64,000 nt of DNA from Branchiostoma floridae (taxonomy: Eukaryota > Chordata > Leptocardii > Amphioxiformes > Branchiostomatidae), in contig NC_049993.1 of NCBI RefSeq assembly GCF_000003815.2, positions 15,033,626 to 15,097,625 on the forward strand, read 5' to 3'. Made by a program: the position numbers and the translations under genes. The notes under the pieces were generated by a model that saw only the letters and a list, made by a program, of their open reading frames with translations, was not told the origin of the DNA and did no database searches. This document shows positions 1 through 10,412 of this stretch, piece by piece (positions within the stretch are counted from its first letter, which is position 1; the number at the start of each line of letters is the position of its first letter).

Positions 1-735
1 CTTTAGAGGGGAATAACTCGGGAATGGGTCGACGGATCATCATGATATTTTGAATGTAGATAGCTTTAGAGATGTCTTAGCATAATAAAATGCTAATCAT
101 GTAAATGATGGGCTAATTTGCATAATTAATAAGGACATTTTTTAATACACAGAGAAATATTAGGCTTACTGTTAAGTATATATCCGATTGGCAAAAAATT
201 CCCGAAATTTTATAGCAATTGCACAATCCTTTTGGTCTATCTGAAATCAGACGAAAACTAACGAGCCCAATAAACAAGGTGATAATTGATTAATATAAGC
301 TTACTAATTTCTCTCTTTTTTTTGCTCAAGGTGGCCAAATTCGGATGAAGTCATGGCACAACTGATCAACTGACACGGTTTTACATCAAAGCAAACCATC
401 TTAACTGGAGTCCTGGAGGCTGACATGAAGAAAAAAAGTTGGACCAGTTCTGAAACGCTTCCGTAAAACAACAGAAAGAAAATCAACATTCCGATGCGCA
501 TTCTACATGTAGGCCTAAAATACAATTCGGCACCACTGCCGGTGTACTCCTACCTAGGTGGTCCCGCAATTTTTACAGGCCGGCCTATGATGATCACATG
601 TACTCAAGAACCGACAAAAGTGATACATGCGAATTTCTGAGTGAAAAAAAAAACTACCCAGACCCATATGGCGATGTTTTAAAAAGGCAACCTTCTAGCT
701 AGCTAAAAATAATTTCTACCTCAAAGTGTGACACT
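1..735. other. Intergenic, nothing recognised
   Basis: AT-rich sequence upstream of the galactosyltransferase gene. The only open frame of note is a 73-codon minus-strand frame with no recognisable domain. The segment just before the ATG at 781 probably holds the 5' UTR or promoter, but no specific element can be supported. Confidence 0.5.
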
Positions 736-780
736 TTGTTAACGAATGGTACCTTTATTCCACCATTCCGAAAAAGCAAA

Positions 781-2646
781 ATGACTTACAAGTTCCAACT
801 TCTCGCTAAAAGATCAAAGGCCTTTGCATTCGTTCTTGCTGTAACTGTCTTTATTTTGATTGTCAACATCAGCGTATTTTGGACTCCGCCATATTTCAAC
901 GATATTGAAAGATACGGACACTACCATGCCGCCACAATACCCAGCAAAATTGACGACCAGTTCGTTAGAAAGATAGAACTATCGACACTAGTTGTAAACC
1001 CACATGGGTATAGAATCGTCAACAGTTTAGAAGACAAGTGCAAAGGGGAGGACGTCTTTCTTGTCGTTGTCGTCACAAGTGCACCTGGCCATGTCAAACA
1101 GCGGGACGCCATTCGTCAAACGTGGGGGAACGAGAACATATTACCGCATAAAAACGTAAAGGTTCTCTTTGCCCTGGGACGTAGCGACAATCCACAAGTG
1201 GAGAACGCCGTACAGAGAGAGGTTCGGACGTTTCAGGACATCATCCAAGAGGAATTTCTGGACTCGTACAGAAACTTGACCATAAAAACAGTCATGGTTC
1301 TCAAATGGACTGTTACGTTTTGCAGCGGAGCTGATTACCTCATGAAGACCGATGACGACATGTTTGTCAACATTGAGACGTTAGTATCCCATCTTAAGTC
1401 TTTAAAAGATGACAAGAGTTCAGATTTATTTATAGGGGATATCCACACGGGGGTCAAGGCGCTAAGAAGCCCAGCCAATAAGCATTACGTCTCTATGGAG
1501 GATTATGAAAATGAAGTTTACCCAGACTACCTCAGTGGAACTGGCTACGTCATGTCCATGGATGTCGTCAGACGACTTTACGTCACAGCATTGATGACGT
1601 CACCAGTACCAGTGGAGGATATATACATGGGCATTTGTGCACAACGGGCGGGCATTGCACCACGAGACCACAGGTATAATGGGTTTTATTTTACGTTGGC
1701 GCTAATTAATTTCATTTTAAACCATTTCATGAAATATTTAGGTAGTACTTTACATAATGTTTTTGAGTTAACATTATGTGTTGTTATAGAGTACTTAACA
1801 TTATGTATTTGCAGTTGTGTCATCGTTTTTAGTTTATCTTAAAACTGTCGGACTTAGTTTCTTTATCCCATATAGCAGAATGCCAAAACTAGCTAAGCAA
1901 ATGTATCCACACGCAGACACACATGCGAACACAGACACACACGCGCGCGCACACACATACAGAAATACACTAACATGCACAAAAACACAGAGACAGACGG
2001 ATAAGCTAAAACAATTTTTCACTCTCTTGGTAATGATTTTTGTTGTTGTTGTTGTTATTTCGAGATATCCACGCATTGGAAGGGCATTCAGCACTAAGGA
2101 CAATAAAGTTTCCGTTAAAACTTACCTACTGAAAATACAAACGCACAGACAGACTGACACATAGATAGACAGACAGACGAGTCAAATACAACACATGACT
2201 TCCAAAAACCAGGCAGTTGTAATGCAATTTTAGCAACTCGACGGTACTGAAGCGCCGACTAGTAAGCCATGAAGGCAGTACTGCAGCCTTACAACGGATT
2301 GGCATACGAGAAACAAGATGGTCACAAGATTTACAATCGGTTTCTCTGTCGTGAAACTTTTAAAAACTTCGATAAAGCATTATTTTGTGTTTTTTTTTCT
2401 TTCCTTTACAGCGGTTTTACATCCCTGCAGTTTGGCTTCACCGTCTGCAGCCACCGTAAGATCGTGACTTCTCACTCCTACACTCCCACAGAATTACTCG
2501 CCATGTGGAAAGCTCTACAGGAGACTCCAGAGTGTGGTTGGCTACGAACACACTTCTCAATGGTCTACGCAAAGCTACTGAACTTCTCTTATATGATAAT
2601 ACCCTGTTCGTTTCGAGGCTGCAACGTCAGAGAGGAAGAATATTAG
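781..2646 (+). CDS. Beta-1,3-galactosyltransferase-like protein (GT31), two exons
   Basis: Exons 781-1673 and 2412-2646 (donor CAG|GTATAA, acceptor TTTACAG, phase 2) give 375 aa. Such enzymes transfer galactose or GlcNAc in beta-1,3 linkage to glycoprotein or glycolipid acceptors in the Golgi lumen. Seen in the sequence: a short basic N-terminus followed by a hydrophobic anchor at about residues 14-33 (type II membrane topology), the GT31 motif RDAIRQTWG at 108-116, the metal-binding acidic triad DDD at 191-193 within KTDDDMFVN, and EDIYMG at 279-284. An upstream in-frame TTG at 736 is open, but the ATG at 781 is the first methionine and places the basic residues directly before the membrane span. 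A possible AATAAA lies at 2718-2723, 72 bases past the stop. Donor and acceptor specificity (Gal versus GlcNAc) cannot be assigned from the sequence alone. Confidence 0.93.
1674..2411 (+). other. Intron 1 of the galactosyltransferase gene
   Basis: GT-AG intron with a CA-rich tract at about 1913-1986 and short GACA/CAGACA runs near 2145-2180. Open frames on both strands here are low-complexity and unsupported as genes. Confidence 0.75.
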
Positions 2647-2723
2647 CTTGAATGAAGTGCCTTAGATTAATGAAAAGATGATATTAAATTGAGGAGTATA
2701 TTGAGGGGGGGGGGGGTAATAAA

Positions 2724-3883
2724 CAGTCTAATGGATCCTATTCCAGATACGGCGGCCATTTTGGGTTATCAAGGGTCATGCACGAAAACGAGGCTGTACG
2801 TGGTTATGTTGCTAGCTGTTAGTCCTATTATCAAAAGGCCCTATCTGGAATACGTTCTATTGTCTGTTTAACATTAATAATTCATCTGAAGTAACATTAC
2901 CTTAAGTATCAGTTGGATAGTGGGAGCATCTGCCATTATTTTTCTTTAGATTTCCAGTGATAAAAGGATTTTTCCTCTGATTCCTTTTGCAAAATAAGCA
3001 AAACATAACATTGATACTGCTAATGACATGGTTGGGGCACTATAGGGGCACTATTGGAGCACTTTATTGGGGCACTGTTGGGTCACTGGTTGTTGGGGGG
3101 CACTGTCGAGGCATCTTGCCACTTGCTGTATTTTCAACTTTAAGAATATCGTCTCGCTTGCAACCGTCACCTCTGGATTCGCTTGCGTCACCTCTAGGTC
3201 CATGGGGGCACATCTGCGTCATCGAACCCCGCAGTGACGTAAGCATGCCCCAAGGCGGTGAGATACCACATTTATTGATAAGGAAAGCTCATCAGCAGAA
3301 AGTCCGGGTTGCGACTTGTTACGAACTAATACTTTTCAATCCCACTACGTATACGCATTGCTAGTCATGGCTATACGAGGGATAGTTGTCCATAGTATAG
3401 CCGTGTTCTGTTTATAAATCGCGTTGAAAATTAAAGGTAGCAAGTCACTAAAACGGAAAATATGTAATGAAACAGCAGTTTCATAATAGATAAACATTTA
3501 AGTTAATTGTGTGTATTCTACGAGAAGTGTTGTATGTATGTATGTATGTGTTGGCCTCCAATATCAGCTAAGCTGCCAGTGTTTGCCTTGTATTCAGTGT
3601 CTGCCATCCCAATTAATTTAAATTAACTAGATTACTATCAACGTTAACACAATTAGTCGATGTTTGGCATTAAGTATTAAAGTTTCCAAGTTCAACGATA
3701 CGGCACGCATTTGCAATTGTATTTGTATCTTTTCTTTGTTTTTGTGTGCGTGTATGTGTGTGTGTGTATGTTTGTGTGTGCGCGCGTGTGTGTGTTTGTG
3801 TGTGTATGTAACTGTCTACTCACTCCTTAAAAGCACATCAAGTGTTATATAAAAGAAGTATGAAGATCCGTTTGTTTCTTTTT

Positions 3884-3935
<52 letters not shown>

Positions 3936-4760
3936 ATGTGTGTGTGTGTGTGTATGTGTGTCACGGTGTGTGTGTGTGTGTGTGTGTGTTTGTGTGTGTC
4001 ACGGTGTGTGTGCAACCGTTATCATAGCTGGCTGTCAGTGTCAGTCGGCTGCAGTTCCGCATGGTCATATTCCAAAGAGGAAATCTTTCAACAAAAAAAA
4101 AAATAAGTTTGTCATGCTTCCAACTGACTTTATCCACGTCGAAGTCAGTCACCTTCGAAAAACTGTAACGCCGCTACCTTATGACAGCCAAAGGAAATGG
4201 GCAATGTCTTCCCCAATCTGTAATTAATTTCTTGTATTTAGGTATTCAGAATGCAGAATACTTTGTTTCATACAATAAATCATTTTAATTCTTTACGATT
4301 GGAGTTTACAATCTTCGTCAAATGCCATTCATCTTCTTCTTGATTTATGTCGTAGTATAAGAATCCGCTAGGTGGCGCAGTTGTTTGACTGGTTTTCGGT
4401 CAATCTGTGGGGTCAAATGAGGTCACAGACAAACGCAGCGAGCTGGCCTAGTGGCATGGGTTGCTCTAAAGGACGTTTCTAGCTACTGGTTGTGGGCTTG
4501 GACTCCTTATTTGTCCCTCTTCTCCTTAGAAATAGATCCTGCGGACAGTGAGGTACTGTTTGAACCGCGTTGTTTTAACGACAAGAAGAATATATCCACA
4601 CGGCAACTGTCAGTTGAAAAGAGGGAGGGGGGCGGTCCCGTGTTGCCAAGAATTTGGTGTGTTTTTGTCAAGACGTATCTGTGCCAAGTGTTGAAACCGG
4701 ACCTCAAGTCTTAAGGAAAGGGACTAGATAAGGTTCTAGGAGCTTCATGTCACGGACAAG
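2724..4760. other. Intergenic stretch with simple repeats
   Basis: Holds a decayed run of GGGGCACTNTTG-like units (about 3029-3110), a short TATG run (about 3533-3549), and two TG-rich tracts (about 3736-3818 and 3887-4011). Cys/Val-rich frames in the TG tracts are repeat translations. The end of the stretch should contain the 5' UTR of the carrier gene; no promoter element is recognised. Confidence 0.6.
3887..4011. repeat. (TG)n microsatellite
   Basis: Nearly pure TG/GTGT run, interrupted by TTTG, TATG and two copies of TCACGG. A shorter related tract lies at about 3736-3818. Confidence 0.9.
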
Positions 4761-7700
4761 ATGACACACAACGAGGACAGGACGCACTGGCTGAAGGAGG
4801 GGTTGATAGGACTAGGAGGTAAGGATTTGTTGTTTTTCTGGTTTGTGATTTTTGGTAACGCCTCAGGGCTAGGGAATCTTCAAGAATATTGAATGAATGA
4901 ATACCTTTAATTAAGTACAGGTCACAACAAGGACAAAACATGTACTGTAAATGCAAATTTAAGTTCGTGGGGATTTAATTTCGCGTCAGCAGGAAAAAAA
5001 TACTTTTCGCGGTGGTTTTATGTTCGCGGTAGCACCATGGACTGCAGTCTAATACCCTAATAGAAAAATGTTTGCGGTGGTTTTAAGTTCGCGAACATTA
5101 ATCCACGGGGAACATTTCTGCATTTACAGTAACTGTTAACTGGTAGGCTTCTTTTATTAACACCATATGTAGGTCTTAGTAATGATCTTGAAATGTCCAC
5201 AGTGGTTTTATGTCTGCATTTTCTCATTGCAACTTCAAACGGTTATAATTTGCAGTGTACCTTATGTGGCAGTCTGGATACAATGTTTATGCATTTAGGG
5301 GAAAAGTGCAGCAAGTACCAAGTATTTACCAGTTATTTCGAGGTAGTCTGCCAGTTTCAACTCCAATTTGCAGTCTGCATGGCAAACTTTGAAGCTGAAC
5401 TGGCTGACTAACTTGAAATAACTGGTAAATTCTTAGGATGTGCTCCATTTTTCATTTTTGTACATAAATTTGTAAACGATGTATCCAGAGTGCACACAAC
5501 TTTGTTGTCCCATGTACGCTATTTGAGGTCATTTGAGGTGTTTAGGCAGACCCCACTCAGAGTTGGGACTTGTCTTATTGGGCAAGCACATACAAAATCT
5601 ACTTGCCTGAATCAATTTCACTTGCCCAAAATTCAAAGGTCACTGTTATACATGCTAATATGTCATGACTGAAAAAAAGTGACATTACATCAAAATCGAC
5701 TCAATGAAAATATTTTACTTGATCGGGCGAGTGAGATCATGCACTTGCCCGACCAGCACTTTCACTTGCCCTAGACAATAGGGCTAGTCATGTCCAACCC
5801 TGCCCCACCAATGAATGCCCCCTTATTTTGTTCCAGTTGGTGTTCTGTACGGCACCACCAGTGTAACGGTAGGACATCCCCTGGACACCATCAAGACTAA
5901 GATGCAGGCCCAGGCAGGCTTCGAGAGGGGCGGAGCCTTCAAGACACTACTCAAGGTCTTACGGACACAAGGAATCGTTGGCCTTTATAGGTAGGTACTA
6001 CACTTTAAGAAATAAGAGGGGACTGAAAGTTGGAATTGACAAGCCTATACTAGGTACTTCTGTCTAGTGCTATACTATGCTAAATATATTGCAAATTTTT
6101 CATTTGTTTTACTTATAGGTCTGGGCTCATACCTACTCATAACGTTACCTACCTATTGATTGAATTTGGTGATGTCAATTACTCATTGAATTAGCTACAA
6201 AATGTACATCAGATTCAGAACCTACATGTTACGACATATGTATTTTGTCGTGTCAATGAAGATTTTCATTTTTGTGGATGATATATTATTATGGATAGGG
6301 CTTTTCGAGCTGGCTTCCCTGGCTTAGACCTTTGCAACATTGTTGTTAGTGTTATTTGGAGATTTCCTGCAAACTCCTATCCAAAATTATATCTAGTTGC
6401 TTGAGTAACTGCTTTGTGGCATACTATTCTTCTTGGATTCTCCTGTCGATTGGACAGATGAGGAGGCAGACAGGCTATTTGCCTGTTTGCCTGACCTGCA
6501 CATGACTTTTTATGGTGAAGGAGGGGTGTGCAATTCCTTCTCCACCCTCTCGTCTATTGGAGCACTAAGTCTCACAGGGGCAACTGTATGCAACGTGTGA
6601 GGTGGCTCCAGCAGATGCAGCTTTGTTGTTCGGAGTATCCGTCTCCTAGGAGGACTTCCGACCAAGAATGTAAGGGGTTCCTCCTACCCCCGACTCGTGT
6701 GCCATGGCGGGTGCGTCATGCGCGAACATGCCACTAAAGGCCTGTCTCGGCAACAAAGCCCCACCAAGGCCACACAAGGCCACTAGCCGCAGCTAGATAC
6801 TCATTTACACCTAAGTTAATTGAGAAATGTCGTGTAAAGCGCCTTTTCCAAGGGCACAAGATCGGTGACATGGCAGCCGGATTCGAACCCGCAATCTCTC
6901 GGTCTCGAGCCAAACATGCTGCGACTGCGCCATGCGGTCCCACATGCAGCATACTATTAGTAGCCTTTTATCCACACTATCTATTCTGCACTTCTAGTTT
7001 GCTCTCCTGCCTAAGGACAAGAATATCCTTGGGTAGGGTTATTGGTATTTATGTACCCATCCCCGGGCATAACCCACTGGTTTTACAGGTTTTACTTTTG
7101 GGGGTTGGTCCACTCTGAGTCTCTGATTGGTCAGCAGGCTACATTTCAAATACTTCTAAGCCAATCAGAGAGCTGTAAAGTCAAGTGACATTGTTATGTC
7201 ATATTGTAAACTGTGATGATACATTTTGTTAGGATAGTTTTTAGATTTTTATATTTTTATCTTCAGCAGAAGGTTATGCTTTTTTCAGGAATATCTTGTC
7301 ATTTCTTGTTAAATTTGTCATGCGATTAGTTCTTATTGCGACCTTAAAATTAATACATTTGGGCTTTCTACAAGCTTATTGTACAGTTACAGTTGTAGTA
7401 CTGTATAGAATTTCTGGGCTTACTATTTCTTAATATTATGGATTGGTTGTCAATATGGAGTGGTTAATAAATCTTGTTTTTTCCATAACTTGATTGTTGT
7501 TTTGTACTTTATCCCCAGGGGCTGTATCCCCCCACTCTGGGGCTCAGGTATCTTCAGATCCACTCAGTTTGCTGTATTTGAGGCAGTGTAAGTCTTTTTC
7601 TTCTATTGGAGCAATTAACACTGTATAATGATAGACCTTACTTTGTTTGAAATTAGCATTCTACTCCAGAAGGGAGTGTTATAATTTTAGGAAGTAATGA

Positions 7701-10412
7701 ATCCATACTACTTCACATTATGTGATTAAGTGCCCATTTTCGACCGTCTCCCGAGACGACAAGAGCCAAAGACCCATTAGCCCCACGCGCACGAAATATG
7801 ATTCAGTCTTCTTCTAAACTCCCCAAGTAACTTCTAATCAATCTAAGCCTATGGCTGAGTGTTATGTGCCTGAATTAAGTTAGTCTTGTTCTGTGTTCTT
7901 TGATGTCTACTGAGCAATTGGTCTTCTCGGTGTGCTTAGCGCTCCTCATGTATTCCAAAAATATGCACTATAAAGGAAGTGTCTATATGTATAGGGAATG
8001 CATGGGTGGGTGTGCATGCATTGGGTTTATATAGTGCCAGTATATTGTTTTTTTATCGCCTTACGGGTGCATTAACTTGATTAAGCAGAAATTTTTTCTT
8101 CTGGTACTTTTTACATGCACAGTTACACTTTCATGGACAACCCCTTTGGGAAATATGAACTACCGATGACTGGAGGTCTACAAGTGTAAGTAACAACAAA
8201 TCACACTGCCAAAATCTGGTCCATTCACTTTTTACTTTCATTTTGTTCCATTCCATTTCATTTTTGACACTCTGTAATAATATACACGCTCGTGTTATTA
8301 TTATGTTTCCGTCTCTCCAGGAGGGTGTGTGTAGCGGGAGCCTGTGGTTCCACGGCCAGGGCAATCATAGAATGTCCTTTGGAGTTAGCCAAGGTAAGAA
8401 TATTTCTTCCATTGTTGTAACAGCAAATACCTAATTTCTATAACCGGTGAACATTCCAAGCAGTACAATTGCGATCACAAGCACTTGTTTGTTTGAGCCT
8501 TTTCAAGCCCTTAATTCAACATTGCATTAAAGTTTGGAATAACAATAAATTCATTTACCTTTACATGTATCACAGTATTAGTTTGTTCAAAAGATATAAA
8601 TAACACATGTATTCATACTCTTATAGACAGTATAATAAGACAATGATTTGCAATTAGGATGCAGTAGTCACCATGAACACAAAGCTAAATTTTAAGCTTT
8701 ACGATTTACAACTTATGCCACATTGAATGGCTTTCTACAGTTTGTGGAAATGTGGCTACCATAATAGTTGACATTGTATAGCAACAAATAAGGTTTATAG
8801 CTGCAGCTGTTATTAAGATTTATTTTCTTCCTAAATAGATCAGAAGACAAACGGGCCAATCATGGCAATTTTCAGGTATCTATAAGGTGAGTTCAACACT
8901 GTACACTGGTTTGAATGATCTCAGATGTTCAACTTTGAACGTTTTTATGGTGCAAAAATGTTATAATTTCCCACCCAAAATACTGGTATGCATTGCTATA
9001 GTGCTGATCTGACTTCAGATGTAAAGAAACTTACTTTACATAATGTGCACATGGGCCTTTAACCTTAAAAGGGACACACAAATCAGCAACATCACCACAG
9101 CAGAGCTTCGCTCCCTCATGGAGGACAAAACTGAGTGGAGAAGAAGGATCCATTGCAACCCGTGATGACATCCCAGATGTCCACGTACAAGGTTTTCTTG
9201 ATCAGAAACATTTGTTGTTGTTTTGAAGGGTTTTGGCGTGACATGGTGCAGAACAATGGGACTGATGTGCACATACTTTATCCTGGTGGACAGCACGCGG
9301 AGACACTTCCCAGATGTCTTCAAGAGACCGCTGCTGGGACCCTTCCTAACGTCTGGGGTGGCAGCAACATATCCTTCTGTTTACATGGATTCAGATAACT
9401 GTATATGCATTTCAGTTTGCGGGGATTTAACTTTCGAGGTAGCGGGACAATGGAGCGTACCTTCCGCTACTGCCAAAATTATCCTGTCAGGAACTCCAAA
9501 TCCTCACACACTACGATTTTAAACTAGGCGCAGTGTGACATACGGCTGCCGCATGGTTACAATAGGCAGTGTTTTTGTATGTACGGGACCGAAAATCACG
9601 TGGCTGTGGCCGCGTTGGACAAGTGGCCGCTATAAACTATTTCTTAATGCTAAGGTTATTATTATAGTATTGGTGATAATTGTCCTTAACTCCCCACACG
9701 TTGGCCTGGTGGATTGTGTGGCCGCTAGAAAACATGAAGTCTCAAGTACAAGGGAACTATGGCAAGTAAGTAGCTCACCAGTTGTCAACAATCACAGCAC
9801 TGTATTATACCTGGTAAATCTCTTGAAAGAATGTTTAGATAGGAGAAAATGACCTCATTGCTGTGCTGTCACACTAGGTCATTTGTAATTTGTAAACATT
9901 TCATTTTTTCATCTCATTCAAACTTTGAATTTTTTTCATTAATTTTCAAGATTCATCGTTACTTTATTAAATTTTGTAATTTTCATCGTCATGTTGAACT
10001 ATACACAGTCACTCACACTCACTCACTATCCGGTTTAGCGTGGTTGTTCCCTGTCTTGCAGAGGTTGGACTGACAGCCTTGTATATTGCACGGACACATT
10101 TACTGCAACATCTGGTTCATGACGCCAGAAACACGTGACCATAACAGGTCCGAGTTGCCAGGTAACCTTTGTCACCTTGGTCCATACAACTATACACTTA
10201 AACCGAAACAGAATTTATCTTTTGTCCATTTTTCCAGGGATATGTCTACATGGCAGAGGATAAAGTTCAACATGAAGGAACGCGGCGGGTTTTGGGGTTT
10301 GTATCGTGGTCTGGGCCCCGGGACTGCCCGGAGTTTTCTTGCCAATGGTACGAGCATGATCGTTATGGTGAACGCGCAGAAGAAAGTGTCCGAGTGGGGA
10401 CTCAGAGGTTAA
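4761..10412 (+). CDS. SLC25-family mitochondrial carrier, nine exons
   Basis: Exons 4761-4818, 5837-5990, 7519-7587, 8123-8185, 8321-8393, 8839-8886, 9229-9368, 9700-9765 and 10238-10412 join in phase to 281 aa. SLC25 proteins are six-helix inner-membrane exchangers of metabolites. The three tandem modules each carry the carrier signature Px[DE]xx[KR]: PLDTIK at 34-39, PLELAK at 134-139 and PLENMK at 210-215. The length fits the family (about 280-320). Seven of the eight introns are GT-AG; intron 7 (9369-9699) begins ATATCCTT and ends AC and looks U12-type. The frame LAWWIVWPLENMK in exon 8 has no AG acceptor before it, but fits exactly when joined AC|G across the AT-AC intron, rebuilding a Thr codon. 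The transported substrate is not recognisable; an amino-acid or acylcarnitine-like subgroup is possible but unproven. Confidence 0.93.
4884..4935 (-). mobile_element. LINE-like 3' tail fragment with (ATTC)n end
   Basis: The minus strand reads TTGTTGTGACCTGTACTT, then AAAGGTATTC and a short ATTC run. The same tail occurs on the plus strand at about 13684-13766, so both are probably 3' ends of one retroelement family. Confidence 0.55.
4943..5131. mobile_element. MITE, family with TACTGTAAATGCA termini (copy 1)
   Basis: A 189-bp element with 13-bp perfect terminal inverted repeats, TACTGTAAATGCA at 4943 and its complement ending at 5131. The interior has repeated GTTCGCGGTGG-type modules and no ORF. 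It sits in intron 1 of the carrier gene. Outermost TA dinucleotides could be a TA target duplication, as in Tc1/mariner-derived MITEs. Confidence 0.75.
5558..5802. mobile_element. Possible MITE with imperfect terminal repeats
   Basis: Starts CAGAGTTGGGACTTGTC and ends with a partial complement, GACAATAGGG... through CCAACCCTG. The interior repeats ACTTGCCC and GGGCAAG in both orientations. No coding capacity. Boundaries are approximate. Confidence 0.45.
6800..6943 (-). mobile_element. tRNA-derived SINE (copy 1)
   Basis: Minus-strand head has an A-box-like TGGCGCAGTCGCAGC and a B-box GGGTTCGAATCC, followed by a body with CTTGTGCCCTTGG. The head cannot form a proper acceptor stem and one T-stem pair is mismatched, so it is not a working tRNA gene. 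Related copies lie at 45345-45583 (-), 62325-62495 (+) and, without the head, 51779-51990 (+). Confidence 0.7.
7740..8052. repeat. Dispersed repeat, copy 1 of a pair
   Basis: Shares an ordered series of blocks with 26885-27262, including TTCTTTGATNT, GAGCAATTGGTCTTC/GAACAATTGGCCGTC, CGGTGTGC/TGGTGTGC and GTCTATATGTATAGG/GTCTATACGTATAGG. No coding capacity. Lies in intron 3 of the carrier gene. Confidence 0.55.
9369..9699 (+). other. Probable U12-type AT-AC intron (carrier intron 7)
   Basis: The 5' end reads ATATCCTTCT (consensus ATATCCTTT). A branch-site match TCCTTAAC lies at 9683-9690, about ten bases before the terminal CACAC|G. There is no usable AG between the in-frame stop at about 9679-9681 and the coding sequence starting at 9700, so a GT-AG reading fails. 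Splicing here keeps the frame and restores the third carrier module. The intron also holds MITE-like sequence (9398-9452 and 9545-9656). Confidence 0.85.
9545..9656. mobile_element. MITE-like fragment inside the AT-AC intron
   Basis: Related to 58510-58719 over the GCATGGTTACAATA/GTATGGCTGCAATA, CAGTGTTT and GCGTTGGACA blocks. Only this part of the element is present. No coding role. Confidence 0.55.

Noticed and set aside
736-780. N-terminal extension of the galactosyltransferase from a TTG codon
   Set aside because: No ATG; the methionine at 781 gives the expected short cytoplasmic tail before the membrane anchor.
3842-4227. Overlapping Cys/Val-rich open frames
   Set aside because: Direct translations of the TG microsatellite; the same composition appears in several frames and strands.
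6872-6943. Possible tRNA gene on the minus strand
   Set aside because: A- and B-box-like sequences are present, but the acceptor arms do not pair and related bodies occur elsewhere, so it is a SINE head.
9229-9522. Reading exon 7 of the carrier straight on past 9368
   Set aside because: The continuation loses carrier similarity at once and omits the third module; AT-AC splicing explains the break better.
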